Source: Qipengyuania xiamenensis
GTDB taxonomy: Bacteria > Pseudomonadota > Alphaproteobacteria > Sphingomonadales > Sphingomonadaceae
Direction: 5' to 3'
DNA length: 64,000 nucleotides
NCBI RefSeq assembly: GCF_019711495.1
Contig: NZ_JAIGNM010000001.1
Span: forward strand, 1,550,001-1,614,000
The notes beneath the pieces are model-generated. The model searched no databases. It saw nothing but the letters and a program-made list of their open reading frames with translations, and had not been told where the DNA came from. Position numbers and translations under genes: made by a program. Below are positions 35,174 to 44,120 of the stretch, piece by piece; the stretch's first letter is position 1, and each line of letters begins with the position of its first letter.

Positions 35174-36942
35174 TCGACTACGCGGTAGACCAGGAATTCT
35201 TCCGGCCCGCCGAGGTCCACAGGCTCGAGCCATTCGGGCGGATTGCCAGCTACCAGATCGGCGCCAAGCCCGTCCGGCGCGAGCGCCGTGAACATCGAAG
35301 CTTCGACCAGGTCGCTGCACAGCGCGACGTAGTCTGCACCGCGCGATGCTATGATCGGTCGCGCCTCGTCTGCCGCCTTCGTGAACCCGTTGATGACGTC
35401 CGCCATCGCCTCGTTGGCGCGGTGATGCCCCGTCGCGACCACACCGTGATGGCTTTCGAGCAGGATCGACGGTCCGATATCGAGCGTCGCGAAGACGGTC
35501 CCCTGCGGGAGCTTGCCGAGCAGGCCCGCCTGTTCGCGGATGACGCAGCGCGCCTCATCCACGCTGCGAGCGGGCTTTCCTTCCACTTGCGTATCGGGCG
35601 CAAGGTTCTGCCACAGGGTGACCGGGGTCATGGGCACGAGCAGCATGATCAGGATCAGGACCGAGGCGATACGCGCCGCGATCGCTTTCTCCATCCGCAC
35701 ACGTTCCAGCAGGCGGGTTGCCAGCCAGCCGAGCGGGATCGCGGCAATGATCGATGCGAGCGCGAGCGAACGGGCGACCAGCAGGGCCAGCACGATCGAT
35801 GCGAGCAGCAGCGCGAGATATTCGGTCCACCAGACGCGCATCCAGCCCATGGACTGCGCGCGGATCGCAATGGTCGCGCCGACAGCCGCGGTCATCTGGA
35901 TCAGGGCAGGGACGACGACCGCCGCGGCCTGCACCCAGAAGGGCTGGCCTTCGAGGACGCGGCGATACCAGAAGGCATCGACCGCCGGATCGAGTGCGGC
36001 AAAGGGTGTCCGCAGGCAATCGGGCGAAGACAGGGCGTAGGTCGCAAATGCCGCCGCCCCGACCAGCGAGAACAGCAGGATCAGGCCGAAGCCGCGCAAC
36101 TTGGTCGTCTTGGCCAGGATCCAAGTTCCGAGCGCGGCAACAAGGAAGAAGCCGAGATGCGCGGGCGAGATGGAATCGCAATATTGCGTCCAGGCCGAGG
36201 GGCCACGGGTCGCGAGATAGAACAGCAGCAAGCCGCCCGACAGCGCCTGCATATAGGCCACCAGCCAGCCGCGCTGCGCATGGTCGAGCCACCAGCGCAC
36301 GAACAGGATCGCCCCGAATGCGCCGGCCATGGGAAGGATTTCGAGCGAGATCGACAGGCCGAACGCCATGGCGATACCCGCTACCCAGCCGCCCTTGCGC
36401 GCATCGCGCCAGCTGATCGCCCATAGCGCCACCGCGACGCTGAATATCTGCCAGCCGTGATGGTCGATCCGCATCGGGCGGAACTGGAACAGCAGCGCAG
36501 GCAGGAAACCGCAGGCAAGCACGGCAAAGATCGCGGCGCGGGTGCCGAGCAGGCGCCATGCGAGGCGGCCGATGACGGCGGCGGCCAGGCCGAAGGTGAT
36601 GATCGGCAGCGCGATCAGCGCCACCTGTTCGGCATTCGCCTGCCCCACGAGCGGGGTGAAGAGCATGATGACGGCGGCAAGCGGCACATCGACCAGCCGC
36701 GACCAGTGCATCGCCGTGCCTGCGGGCGGATCGATGCGATACTGCATCGGATCGAACCATGCCTGTCCCGCCAGCAAATCGCGCACCTGCACGAGGCGGA
36801 GCACGTCGTCGGGATCGGGAAACTGGCCCTTCAACAGCGAAGGCAGACCGGTCAGGAACAGGATCGCGCTGACTGCTAGCCAGGCAAGAATGATCTGTCC
36901 GAGGGGAAATTCCCCGAGGCGCGCACGCCGGTCGTAAGCCAT
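35170..36942 (-). CDS. GT-C-like polytopic membrane protein (putative glycosyltransferase)
   Basis: The 590-aa protein has about 12 membrane helices. An early extracytoplasmic loop carries acidic residues (FPDPDDVLRLVQ and the MHWSRLVDVPLAA region, residues 35-85), and a soluble C-terminal domain covers about 460-590. This matches the layout of GT-C glycosyltransferases, in which the first loop Asp residues bind a polyprenyl-linked sugar donor. It follows gtrA by one base and probably works with it and the UGM-like flavoprotein in transferring a lipid-linked sugar. I start at ATG 36942; the open frame extends 35 codons upstream into gtrA. Donor and acceptor are unknown. Confidence 0.7.
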   Translation of the reverse strand: MAYDRRARLGEFPLGQIILAWLAVSAILFLTGLPSLLKGQFPDPDDVLRLVQVRDLLAGQAWFDPMQYRIDPPAGTAMHWSRLVDVPLAAVIMLFTPLVGQANAEQVALIALPIITFGLAAAVIGRLAWRLLGTRAAIFAVLACGFLPALLFQFRPMRIDHHGWQIFSVAVALWAISWRDARKGGWVAGIAMAFGLSISLEILPMAGAFGAILFVRWWLDHAQRGWLVAYMQALSGGLLLFYLATRGPSAWTQYCDSISPAHLGFFLVAALGTWILAKTTKLRGFGLILLFSLVGAAAFATYALSSPDCLRTPFAALDPAVDAFWYRRVLEGQPFWVQAAAVVVPALIQMTAAVGATIAIRAQSMGWMRVWWTEYLALLLASIVLALLVARSLALASIIAAIPLGWLATRLLERVRMEKAIAARIASVLILIMLLVPMTPVTLWQNLAPDTQVEGKPARSVDEARCVIREQAGLLGKLPQGTVFATLDIGPSILLESHHGVVATGHHRANEAMADVINGFTKAADEARPIIASRGADYVALCSDLVEASMFTALAPDGLGADLVAGNPPEWLEPVDLGGPEEFLVYRVVD

Positions 36943-36943
36943 G

Positions 36944-37354
36944 TCAGGCGTTAGAGCGGAAGACCACGCGGCTGCGCAAGAGCCAGGTCGCCGCAAAGCT
37001 GACGACAATTGCAGCCAGCTTGGAGAGACGCGGATCGATACCGGCAATCTCGCCCAGGCCTACGATTGCCGTGGTCAGCGCAAGGCCGACAAGCGCGGAG
37101 CCCACGAACAGTGCCTTCTGGCGGGTGCGTTCGGGACCGCGCTCGGCGACGGTGTCGTTGAAAACCGCACGGCTGGAAATCAGCCAGTGGGTCAGGATGC
37201 CGGCCGAATAGGCGGCCGCCGACCCGAGTGCGGCGGGAACCGCGAAGGCGAGGAGGGCGAGGAAGAGGCCCATGTCCACCGCCAGCGCCGCAACGCTGGC
37301 GAAACCGTAGCGCAGGAGGCGTATGCGCTGCAGCCTCGAGATCACTTCACTCAT
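36944..37354 (-). CDS. GtrA-family membrane protein (polyprenyl-sugar flippase type)
   Basis: The 136-aa protein has four membrane helices and the GtrA features RYGFASVAALAVDMGLFLAL at the start and FAATWLLRSRVVF at the end. GtrA proteins are thought to flip or help present undecaprenyl-linked sugars for O-antigen or cell-wall decoration. It lies 27 bases downstream of the flavoprotein and one base upstream of the GT-C-like gene, forming a three-gene operon. The helices and length fit the family fully. Confidence 0.9.
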   Translation of the reverse strand: MSEVISRLQRIRLLRYGFASVAALAVDMGLFLALLAFAVPAALGSAAAYSAGILTHWLISSRAVFNDTVAERGPERTRQKALFVGSALVGLALTTAIVGLGEIAGIDPRLSKLAAIVVSFAATWLLRSRVVFRSNA

Positions 37355-37381
37355 GCCCCGTTCCCCCTCGTTCGTCAGGCC

Positions 37382-38956
37382 TTAAGCGGCCTCGCGATCC
37401 TTGGCGTCGACCTTGGTCGGAACATCACGGACCGAGTTCAGCGCGGCGGCCTGGTCTTCGGTCAGCTGGCGGTTGGGCAGCGTGCTTTCGGCACCCTCGT
37501 CGCCGGCTTCGTGATATTCGGCGTCCTCGTTGACGCACCAGGTGTCATAGACGCGCTCGCCGGCGATGATGTTCTCCACCGTCAGCATGGCGGTCATCAT
37601 GGCGTGATCCTGGTTGTTGTAGCGGTGCATGCCGTTGCGGCCCACGAGGTGCAGCGTCGGGTGCTTTTCCTCCAGCTCGATGCGCATGGCATCGACATTG
37701 GCGGCATAGTCCTCGTCATAGACCGGATAGGCCTTTTCCTGGCGGACCACGGCGCCCGATTTGACCTTCTTGCGGTCGACAAGGCCGAGAATTTCCATTT
37801 CGTCGGTCGCGAGTTTGACGAGGTCTTCGTCATCCATCGACCAGAGGCCATCGCCTTCGAAGCAGAAGTATTCGAGACCGACGCAGGCCATGTCTTCGTC
37901 CGGGATCATTTCCGGCGACCAACTGCGGAAGTTCTGCACGCGGCCGACCTTCACCTTGCTGTCGTGGATGTAGATCCAGTTGTCGGGGAAGAGGTCTTCG
38001 CCCTCGACCATCAGCGCCACGGTCAGGAAGTCGCGATACTTGAGGTCGTTCGCCTGCAGCGTCGACTGCGGCAGCGGGTGCAGACGCTTCGACAACTCGC
38101 GCATCGGCGCGCTGCTGATCGCGTGTTCCGCTTCGATGACGATGTCGCCATCGGGGCCTTCGGCGCTCATGCGCCAGCTGCCATCGGTGTTGGCCGAAAG
38201 CTGCTTAAGGCCATGACCCATGATGATGTGGCCCTTGCCCGAGGCAATGATCTTGTCGCGCGCGGCATCCCACATCATGCCCGGGCCGAGACGCGGGTAG
38301 CGGAAGGTTTCGAGCAGCGTCTTGGTTGCCATGCCGTCGTTCGGCTTCTTGTTGAGGCCGAGGCTGCGCTTGAGGCCATCGACCACCGCGCCCCAGAGCG
38401 AGAGGCCCTTGATGCGCTGGGCGGCCCAGTCGGCGCTCATCTCGTCGCAGGGCATACCCCACACCTTCTCGGTGTAGGTCTTGAAGAAGATCGAATAGAG
38501 CTTGTGGCCGAACTGGTTCACGGTCCAGTCCTCGAAGCTCTTCACGTCCTTCTTGGGGAAGAGCTTGTACTGGAGGTAGCTCGCCATGCAGACGGTCGAG
38601 CGCAGGATCCCGAGGTTCCAGAGCGCTTCGAAGGCACGCAGCGGATAGCTGTAGAACTTGCCCTCGTAATAGATGCGGCTCATGCGCGGGCGCTGGATGA
38701 AGTCGTCCTCGCCCAGGATCTCGTTCCACAGGTCGACGACCTGCTGGCTCTTGGAGAAGAAGCGGTGGCCGCCGATGTCGAAGCGGTAGCCTTCATGTTC
38801 GACCGTACGGCTGATGCCGCCGACGTAGGTGTCGTCTTTCTCGATGATCGCGACAGTCTTGCCCTGCTTGGTCAGCAGATAGCCTGCAGTGAGACCGGCA
38901 GGACCCGCTCCGATGATTGCAACGTCGACTTTGAGCGGATTGTTGGTCGTACCCAT
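37382..38956 (-). CDS. FAD-dependent UDP-galactopyranose mutase-like oxidoreductase
   Basis: The 524-aa flavoprotein has an N-terminal FAD-binding GAGPAGL (about 16-22), the IGGHRFFSK segment near 60, and a VWGMPCDEMSADWAAQRIKG helix region near 165 typical of UDP-galactopyranose-mutase/protoporphyrinogen-oxidase-like enzymes. A conserved RNGMHRYNNQDHAM motif is seen near 445. A charged extension of about 45 residues ends the protein. In operon with gtrA and a GT-C-like gene it may modify a lipid- or nucleotide-linked sugar. It is longer than UGM itself (about 370-400), so a mutase reaction is not certain. GGGGGT precedes the ATG. Confidence 0.8.
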   Translation of the reverse strand: MGTTNNPLKVDVAIIGAGPAGLTAGYLLTKQGKTVAIIEKDDTYVGGISRTVEHEGYRFDIGGHRFFSKSQQVVDLWNEILGEDDFIQRPRMSRIYYEGKFYSYPLRAFEALWNLGILRSTVCMASYLQYKLFPKKDVKSFEDWTVNQFGHKLYSIFFKTYTEKVWGMPCDEMSADWAAQRIKGLSLWGAVVDGLKRSLGLNKKPNDGMATKTLLETFRYPRLGPGMMWDAARDKIIASGKGHIIMGHGLKQLSANTDGSWRMSAEGPDGDIVIEAEHAISSAPMRELSKRLHPLPQSTLQANDLKYRDFLTVALMVEGEDLFPDNWIYIHDSKVKVGRVQNFRSWSPEMIPDEDMACVGLEYFCFEGDGLWSMDDEDLVKLATDEMEILGLVDRKKVKSGAVVRQEKAYPVYDEDYAANVDAMRIELEEKHPTLHLVGRNGMHRYNNQDHAMMTAMLTVENIIAGERVYDTWCVNEDAEYHEAGDEGAESTLPNRQLTEDQAAALNSVRDVPTKVDAKDREAA

Positions 38957-39035
38957 GAATACCCCCGATTTGTTGTCAAACCGGAAGTGAAGGATATTGG
39001 TTAAAAGGTACTTAATGCCTTGAGCAAAAACAGCG

Positions 39036-39671
39036 TCAGAGGGGCTGTTCCTGCAACATGCCAGGGCACTGGACCGCGGCGGCGAGCATCGCGAATTCCC
39101 TCAGCGAGAGCGTGTTGTCGAACACCAGGCCGTATTCGGCATCGCGGCGCCAGCGCACGGTCGCGCGCGTCTCCGGAAGCCCTTCCCCGGTCACGGCGAG
39201 CCGCTGGTCGATCGCGAAAGCCTCGTCGCACTCGACGCGCGCACCCTGCTGCGACAGGTTGACTGTCGTCGCCTGCGCCTTGCCCGACAGGGTCGAAATG
39301 GTCAGCGGGATCGCGAGATTCAGGCGCAGTTGGCGCTTGGGGAAATTCCAGGTCTCGTGGATCAGCTTTTCCACCTCGACCGGCTCTTCGAAACGGTAGC
39401 TCGCCTCGAAACCGTCGCGGCGTACCTCGGTGATCTCGTAGCTCTCGCCGTTCTGGAGCTCGAGCGCGAGCTTTGTGTCGTCGGGAAGGGCATGGAAGCT
39501 GCGGAAGGAGATGCCGGTGGCCGACACGTCCCTGATGACGCAGAGAAACTCGCCCTGCCCGCTCACGATCTTCGCGGCCCGGATCAGCGATGTGAACCGC
39601 GGTGCCCCGCGCAGCTCGACCGCGTCGGCTTCGTTCCTGTCATCCGCATTCAGCGCAGCGGAGTAATCCAT
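39036..39671 (-). CDS. Double PilZ-domain protein (c-di-GMP effector)
   Basis: The 211-aa protein contains two PilZ-like domains. The first (about 20-105) has an RGAPRFTSLIR stretch and DVSATGISF. The second (about 110-205) has KRQLRLNL and NLSQQGARV, the R-x3-R...(D/N)xSxxG signature that binds cyclic di-GMP. The arginine spacing in the first domain is less canonical. It probably links c-di-GMP levels to surface or motility functions, and it lies upstream of the glycan operon on the same strand with 79 bases between. I start at ATG 39671 with GGGGGT upstream. Confidence 0.85.
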   Translation of the reverse strand: MDYSAALNADDRNEADAVELRGAPRFTSLIRAAKIVSGQGEFLCVIRDVSATGISFRSFHALPDDTKLALELQNGESYEITEVRRDGFEASYRFEEPVEVEKLIHETWNFPKRQLRLNLAIPLTISTLSGKAQATTVNLSQQGARVECDEAFAIDQRLAVTGEGLPETRATVRWRRDAEYGLVFDNTLSLREFAMLAAAVQCPGMLQEQPL

Positions 39672-39847
39672 CGTATTTCGTACCCCCAAGATCGGTCACG
39701 GACGCGATGTCCGCTGGCGATGGTCTTGGCCTAATGCCCCTTCGGTTTCGTCTATTATCGGCCTACGGGTTAATACGAATATAAGATGCCCGGCCCGGCA
39801 CTGCGCGACTGGGGGCCGCGCCTGCGACGATGGTTCGGGAAAGGGCC

Positions 39848-39932
39848 TGGTGCGGGTGGTGGGACTCGAACCCACACGTCCAAGGGACAGGGGATTTTAA
39901 GTCCCCGGCGTCTACCATTCCGCCACACCCGC
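39848..39932 (-). tRNA. tRNA-Leu (UAA anticodon)
   Basis: A complete leucine tRNA of 85 bases, including an encoded CCA, is read on the minus strand. The acceptor stem is GCGGGTG/CACCCGC, the anticodon stem GGGGA/TCCCC carries loop CTTAAAA with anticodon TAA (39899-39897), a variable arm follows, and the TTCGAGTCC T-loop region is normal. It decodes UUA/UUG codons, rare in a genome of this GC content. Confidence 0.95.
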
Positions 39933-40003
39933 TTGATCAGCAGGGAGCGTGCCTAGCCATTGATTGGATTGGCTGCAATCGCTCAAACGGAGCGGCGGCG
40001 CGA

Positions 40004-40285
40004 TTACTTCTCGTTCAGGCGCTCGCGGATTTCCTTGCCCGGCTTGAAATAAGGCACGCGCTTGGCGGGCACGTCGACCATTTCGCCGGTGCGCGGATTG
40101 CGGCCCTTGCGGGCTTCGCGTTCGCGCGTGGAGAAGGCACCGAAGCCGCGCAATTCGACACGGCCACCCTCGGACAGGCGCTGGGCGATTTCCTCGAAAA
40201 ATATGTCGACGACCTGCTCCACCTCTTCGGCGCGCAGTTCGGGATTGTCTTCAGCAATCGCCGTGAGAAGTTCGGATCGGATCAT
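40004..40285 (-). CDS. ihfB: Integration host factor subunit beta
   Basis: The 93-aa DNA-bending protein belongs to the HU/IHF family. The N-terminus [17 protein letters not shown] and the [20 protein letters not shown] beta-arm with the intercalating proline match IhfB rather than HU. It forms a heterodimer with IhfA (not in the window) and shapes promoters and recombination sites. An AGGAG site precedes the ATG. It is flanked by the tRNA-Leu gene and appears monocistronic. Confidence 0.95.
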   Translation of the reverse strand: MIRSELLTAIAEDNPELRAEEVEQVVDIFFEEIAQRLSEGGRVELRGFGAFSTREREARKGRNPRTGEMVDVPAKRVPYFKPGKEIRERLNEK

Positions 40286-40435
40286 CTACGCTCTCCTGAC
40301 TAACGCTTACGCGGTAGTCAAATACCTTTTATGCGACCCTTACGGGCGTAATCGAGACGACCCCTCAAGTCGATTTTGTGGCAGATAAGGTGGATTTCCG
40401 CAAGCTGTCAGTTACTTGCCGGTATGCGCCCTTGA

Positions 40436-40777
40436 TCAGGCGTCCGCGAGCAGGTCTGCAGGAGCGATTCCAAGGCGGTCCATCCGCGTACGGATCTCGG
40501 GCCATTCTTCCTTGAGAAAGGCTTCACGCTCGCGCTCGCGCAAAGTGGCAGATGCCCCCTTGGCCACATACATGCCGACGCCGCGCTGTACTTCGACGAG
40601 GCCGTCGTTCTGGAACTGCTGGTAGGCCTTCGCAACGGTAAGGGGGTTGGCGCCCTGCTCTGCCGCCAGCGCGCGTACCGACGGCAACATCTCGCCTTCA
40701 CGGTACTGCCCGTCGATGATCGCCGCCGCGATCATGTCGCGCAGCTTGAGGTAGACGGGCTTGGACTGGTTGCTCAT
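40436..40777 (-). CDS. GntR-family (YtrA subfamily) transcriptional regulator
   Basis: The 113-aa regulator has a winged helix-turn-helix at about 5-75 (KLRDMIAAAIIDGQYREGE, PSVRALAAEQGANPLTVAKAYQ) and a short C-terminal dimerisation helix. It lacks the large effector domain of other GntR proteins. YtrA regulators usually control ABC transporters or themselves. Here the nearest neighbour is a divergent POT peptide transporter. I start at ATG 40777, where the family N-terminus begins. A 25-bp partly symmetric site lies 19 bases upstream. Confidence 0.88.
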   Translation of the reverse strand: MSNQSKPVYLKLRDMIAAAIIDGQYREGEMLPSVRALAAEQGANPLTVAKAYQQFQNDGLVEVQRGVGMYVAKGASATLREREREAFLKEEWPEIRTRMDRLGIAPADLLADA

Positions 40778-40790
40778 GGCGAATCCCCGA

Positions 40791-40820
40791 TTGTCGTATA
40801 GTGCATCAGTGCCATAATAC
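40791..40820 (+). promoter_or_regulatory. Candidate promoter and operator between gntR and the POT gene
   Basis: TTGTCG (40791-40796), 16 bases, then CATAAT (40813-40818) could form a plus-strand promoter. Overlapping it, 40796-40820 runs from GTAT to ATAC with an internal direct repeat of AGTGC. The imperfect symmetry would suit a YtrA-type dimer. The evidence is pattern-level only. Confidence 0.35.
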
Positions 40821-40976
40821 AGCGCGGCGCGCAAGGTTCCCGACAATCTCGTGACAGTTGGTCTCGCCTGTAACTAATGCTTCACATTGCGCGCCAGACC
40901 GCTAGGGTGCGCGCTTCTTCGGGGAGGGGTCGCGCACGAAGCCGGCCTTTCGACAAAACAAGGGATACCGGATTCG

Positions 40977-42623
40977 ATGGTAGAAGGCGTCTTCTTCACA
41001 TTCGACTCAGCGTTCGAAATGTGGACTTTCAGGGTTGCCGTGGTCGCACTGGCAGCATTTCTCATCGGCGGCGTGGTGCTGATCACCCGCCCGCAGGAAG
41101 AGGTTATCGGGCACCCCAAGGGCCTGTTCCTCCTGTTCATGGCCGAAATGTGGGAGCGTTTCTCCTACTACGGCATGCGCGCCCTGCTGATCTTCTACCT
41201 CATCCAGCACTGGATGTTCGCGGAAGAAAAGGCCTACGTGATCTACGGCGCCTACACCGCGCTCGTCTACATCGCACCGGTGGTGGGCGGCTATCTGGCC
41301 GACCAGTATATCGGCCAGCGCAAGGCGGTCCTCTTCGGCGCAGTCCTGCTGACCTTCGGCCACTTCTTCATGGCCTTCGAAGGGTCGGGCGGACAGGCAG
41401 ATCCGATGATCAACGTCTTCTGGCTGGCACTTGCCCTCATCATCGTGGGCTCGGGCTTCCTCAAGGCCAACATCTCGGTCATCGTCGGCCAGCTTTATCC
41501 GCGCACCGACGTGCGCCGCGATCCGGCCTACACCATCTTCTACATGGGCATTAACGTCGGTGCGGCTACCGCATCGATCATCTGCGGCTATCTCGGCCAG
41601 ACCTACGGCTGGGAATACGGCTTCGGTCTTGCCGGCATCGGCATGCTCATCGGCCTCATCTTCTTCGTCATCGGCAAGCCACTGCTGCTCGGCCAGGGCG
41701 AACCCAAGGACCCGGCCAAGATCAAGGGCGGCAAGGAATTCGTCATCTACGGTGCGGGCCTTGCAATGGTCGCACTGTGCTGGGCCGCTATCCAGTACCA
41801 GGAACTGGTCGGCACCGTGCTCGGCGTGTTCGGCGGCGGTCTCGTGCTCTACGTGCTGTTCACCGCAGTGACCAAGCTGGCTCCCGAAGAGCGTGACCGC
41901 ATCTTCGCGGCCATGTTCCTCATCCTGACCTCGATCGTCTTCTGGGCGCTGTTCGAGCAGGCCGGTTCGTCGCTGAACGTCTTTACCGATCGCCATGTCG
42001 ATACGCAGGGCGTGAACGCATCGATGTTCCAGTCGATCAACGCGATCTACATCGTGCTGCTGGCCCCGCTCTTCGCGATGCTGTGGCAGGGCCTCGCTCG
42101 CAAGGGCGCGGAACCCAGCACGCCGATGAAGTTCGGCCTCGCCGTGATCCAGGTCGGTCTCGGCTTCCTCGTCCTCGTGTGGGGCGCGGAAAGCGTTGGC
42201 ATCAACGTACCGACGCCGGTCATCTTCATCTTCCTCATCTACCTGCTGCACACCACCGGCGAGCTTTGCCTTTCGCCTGTCGGCCTCTCGGCAATGAACC
42301 GCCTGAGCCCGGCCCACATGGCCTCGCTCATCATGGGTACCTGGTTCTTCGCCTCGGCCACCGGTAACTTCGCAGCCGGCCTGATCGCTGCCGCAACCGG
42401 CGGCGAAGGTGTCGGCGAGGAAGCCGGCAAGCAGGTCGTGCTCGACGTCTACTCGACCGTCGGCTGGTACGCGATTGCCATCGGTGTCGGCGTCATGGTC
42501 GTCAGCCCGCTGATCAAGCGCCTGATGCACCTCGACACGATCAAGGACGATGCGCTCGAAGGTCAGGCGGAAGCCGGTCTCGAGGCGCAGGAAGCCGGCG
42601 TCCACCCGACGTCGCGCAGCTGA
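40977..42623 (+). CDS. Proton-dependent oligopeptide transporter (POT/PTR2 family)
   Basis: The 548-aa inner-membrane carrier has about 14 helices and the POT signature EMWERFSYYGMRALLIFYL near residue 57, with the proton-coupling E-x-x-E-R-F motif. GFLKANISVIVGQLY and FYMGINVGAA near 165-190 match PTR2 motifs. It imports di- and tripeptides with protons. I chose ATG 40977; the frame is open 30 codons upstream, but that stretch lacks hydrophobic or family-like sequence. It stands divergent from the GntR regulator and ends in a strong terminator. Confidence 0.95.
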   Translation: MVEGVFFTFDSAFEMWTFRVAVVALAAFLIGGVVLITRPQEEVIGHPKGLFLLFMAEMWERFSYYGMRALLIFYLIQHWMFAEEKAYVIYGAYTALVYIAPVVGGYLADQYIGQRKAVLFGAVLLTFGHFFMAFEGSGGQADPMINVFWLALALIIVGSGFLKANISVIVGQLYPRTDVRRDPAYTIFYMGINVGAATASIICGYLGQTYGWEYGFGLAGIGMLIGLIFFVIGKPLLLGQGEPKDPAKIKGGKEFVIYGAGLAMVALCWAAIQYQELVGTVLGVFGGGLVLYVLFTAVTKLAPEERDRIFAAMFLILTSIVFWALFEQAGSSLNVFTDRHVDTQGVNASMFQSINAIYIVLLAPLFAMLWQGLARKGAEPSTPMKFGLAVIQVGLGFLVLVWGAESVGINVPTPVIFIFLIYLLHTTGELCLSPVGLSAMNRLSPAHMASLIMGTWFFASATGNFAAGLIAAATGGEGVGEEAGKQVVLDVYSTVGWYAIAIGVGVMVVSPLIKRLMHLDTIKDDALEGQAEAGLEAQEAGVHPTSRS

Positions 42624-42680
42624 TAACGGGCGGGGGATCGTCCGACGGACGATTTCCCTCGACCAAATTGGATTGACCGG

Positions 42681-42718
42681 ACGGGCCGGGGCAGCAATGC
42701 TCCGGCCCGTTCACTTTT
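42681..42718 (+). terminator. Terminator of the POT transporter gene
   Basis: ACGGGCCGG (42681-42689) pairs perfectly with CCGGCCCGT (42702-42710). TCACTTTT follows. The stem lies 58 bases after the stop and just before the next gene's start, so readthrough could also feed the amidohydrolase operon. Confidence 0.75.
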
Positions 42719-42728
42719 GGGGGACTGC

Positions 42729-44120
42729 ATGAAAAGACTTGCCCCGCTTGCGCTCGCCGCAGGCCTCGCCGCATGTGCCACTTCTGGCACCGGAAACGAA
42801 ACCGCGTCTGCGTCCAAGCCGGACAAGGAATGGACGGTGCCCACCGGCCAGGACGGCAACGAGCCGTTCCCCAGCACCTACCGTCCCTATCCCGGACGCC
42901 CGACTGCGCTGGTCGGGGCTACCGTATTCGACGGCAAGGGCGGCAGGATCGACAACGGCACGGTCCTGTTCCGCGACGGCGAAGTCGTGGCTATCGGCGA
43001 TGCCTCGCTTTCGACCGACGGCTATGACCGCGTCGATGCGGCCGGCAAATACGTCACTCCCGGCATCATCGACATCCATTCGCACCTCGGCGACTACCCC
43101 AGCCCCGCAGTCGATGCGCATTCGGACGGCAACGAGGCGACCAGCCCGACGACCCCGGAAGTCTGGGCCGAACATTCGATCTGGCCGCAGGATCCGGGTT
43201 TCTCGCGCGCGCTTGCCAATGGCGGCGTGACCAGCCTCCAGATCCTGCCCGGCTCGGCGAACCTGATGGGCGGCCGCAGCTCCACCATCAAGAACGTGCC
43301 CGCGCGCACCGTGCAGGGAATGAAGTTCCCCGGCGCGCCCTATGGCTTCAAGATGGCCTGTGGTGAGAACCCCAAGCGCGTCTATGGCGGCCGCGGACGC
43401 ATGCCTTCGACCCGCATGGGCAACTTCGCAGTCAACCGGCAGACATGGCTCGATGCCCGTGCCTATGCCGAGGGCGACCGCGAGAAGCGCGACCTCGCCA
43501 AGGAAACGCTGGTCGGCGTGCTCGACGGCGACATCCTCGTCCACAACCACTGCTACCGCGCCGACGAAATGGCGCTGGTGATGGATATGGCCAAGGAGAT
43601 GGGCTACAAAGTCTCCGCCTTCCACCACGCTGTGGAAGCTTACAAGATCGGCGATTTGCTGCGCGAAAACGGCGTCTGCAGCGCGATCTGGGCCGACTGG
43701 TACGGCTTCAAGATGGAGGCCTATGACGGCATCCTCGAAAACGCCGCCTACCTCCAGCGCGAGGATGCCTGCGTGGTCATCCATTCCGACGATGCGAACG
43801 GCATCCAGCGCCTCAACCAGGAAGCCGCCAAGGCACAGGCGGCAGGTCGCCGCGCCGGCATCGAGATTTCCGATGCGACGGTGATCTCGTGGATCACATT
43901 GAATCCAGCAAAGGCGATGGGCATCGACGCGATGACCGGCAGCCTCGAGCCGGGCAAGATGGCCGATGTCGTCCTGTGGAACGGCGATCCGCTATCCGTC
44001 TATTCGCGGCCCGAAAAGGTCTGGATCGACGGCGCCCTGATGTACGATTCCATGGACCGCAAGCGCCGGCCGGTAAGCGATTTCGAGCTCGGCCAGCCCG
44101 GTGAAGGAGATGTGAAATGA
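42729..44120 (+). CDS. Amidohydrolase-family lipoprotein (active partner)
   Basis: The 463-aa protein has a lipoprotein signal ending GLAAC at Cys 16 and an amidohydrolase superfamily barrel. The metal-binding PGIIDIHSHLG lies near 117, the HNHC and AFHHAVEAY histidines near 270-300, and the VIHSDD aspartate near 350; the imidazolonepropionase-like C-terminal strand ends GDPLSVYSRPEKVWIDG. The metal ligands look complete, so it is probably a periplasmic metallo-hydrolase of an amide, lactam or peptide. The downstream paralogue overlaps by four bases and has lost its metal motif, which points to a heteromeric pair. Confidence 0.88.
   Translation: MKRLAPLALAAGLAACATSGTGNETASASKPDKEWTVPTGQDGNEPFPSTYRPYPGRPTALVGATVFDGKGGRIDNGTVLFRDGEVVAIGDASLSTDGYDRVDAAGKYVTPGIIDIHSHLGDYPSPAVDAHSDGNEATSPTTPEVWAEHSIWPQDPGFSRALANGGVTSLQILPGSANLMGGRSSTIKNVPARTVQGMKFPGAPYGFKMACGENPKRVYGGRGRMPSTRMGNFAVNRQTWLDARAYAEGDREKRDLAKETLVGVLDGDILVHNHCYRADEMALVMDMAKEMGYKVSAFHHAVEAYKIGDLLRENGVCSAIWADWYGFKMEAYDGILENAAYLQREDACVVIHSDDANGIQRLNQEAAKAQAAGRRAGIEISDATVISWITLNPAKAMGIDAMTGSLEPGKMADVVLWNGDPLSVYSRPEKVWIDGALMYDSMDRKRRPVSDFELGQPGEGDVK

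Noticed and set aside
40908-40938. GTGCGCG/CGCGCAC inverted repeat in the POT leader
   Set aside because: A seven-base GC repeat with a 17-base loop is likely by chance in this GC-rich sequence. No riboswitch-like features surround it.
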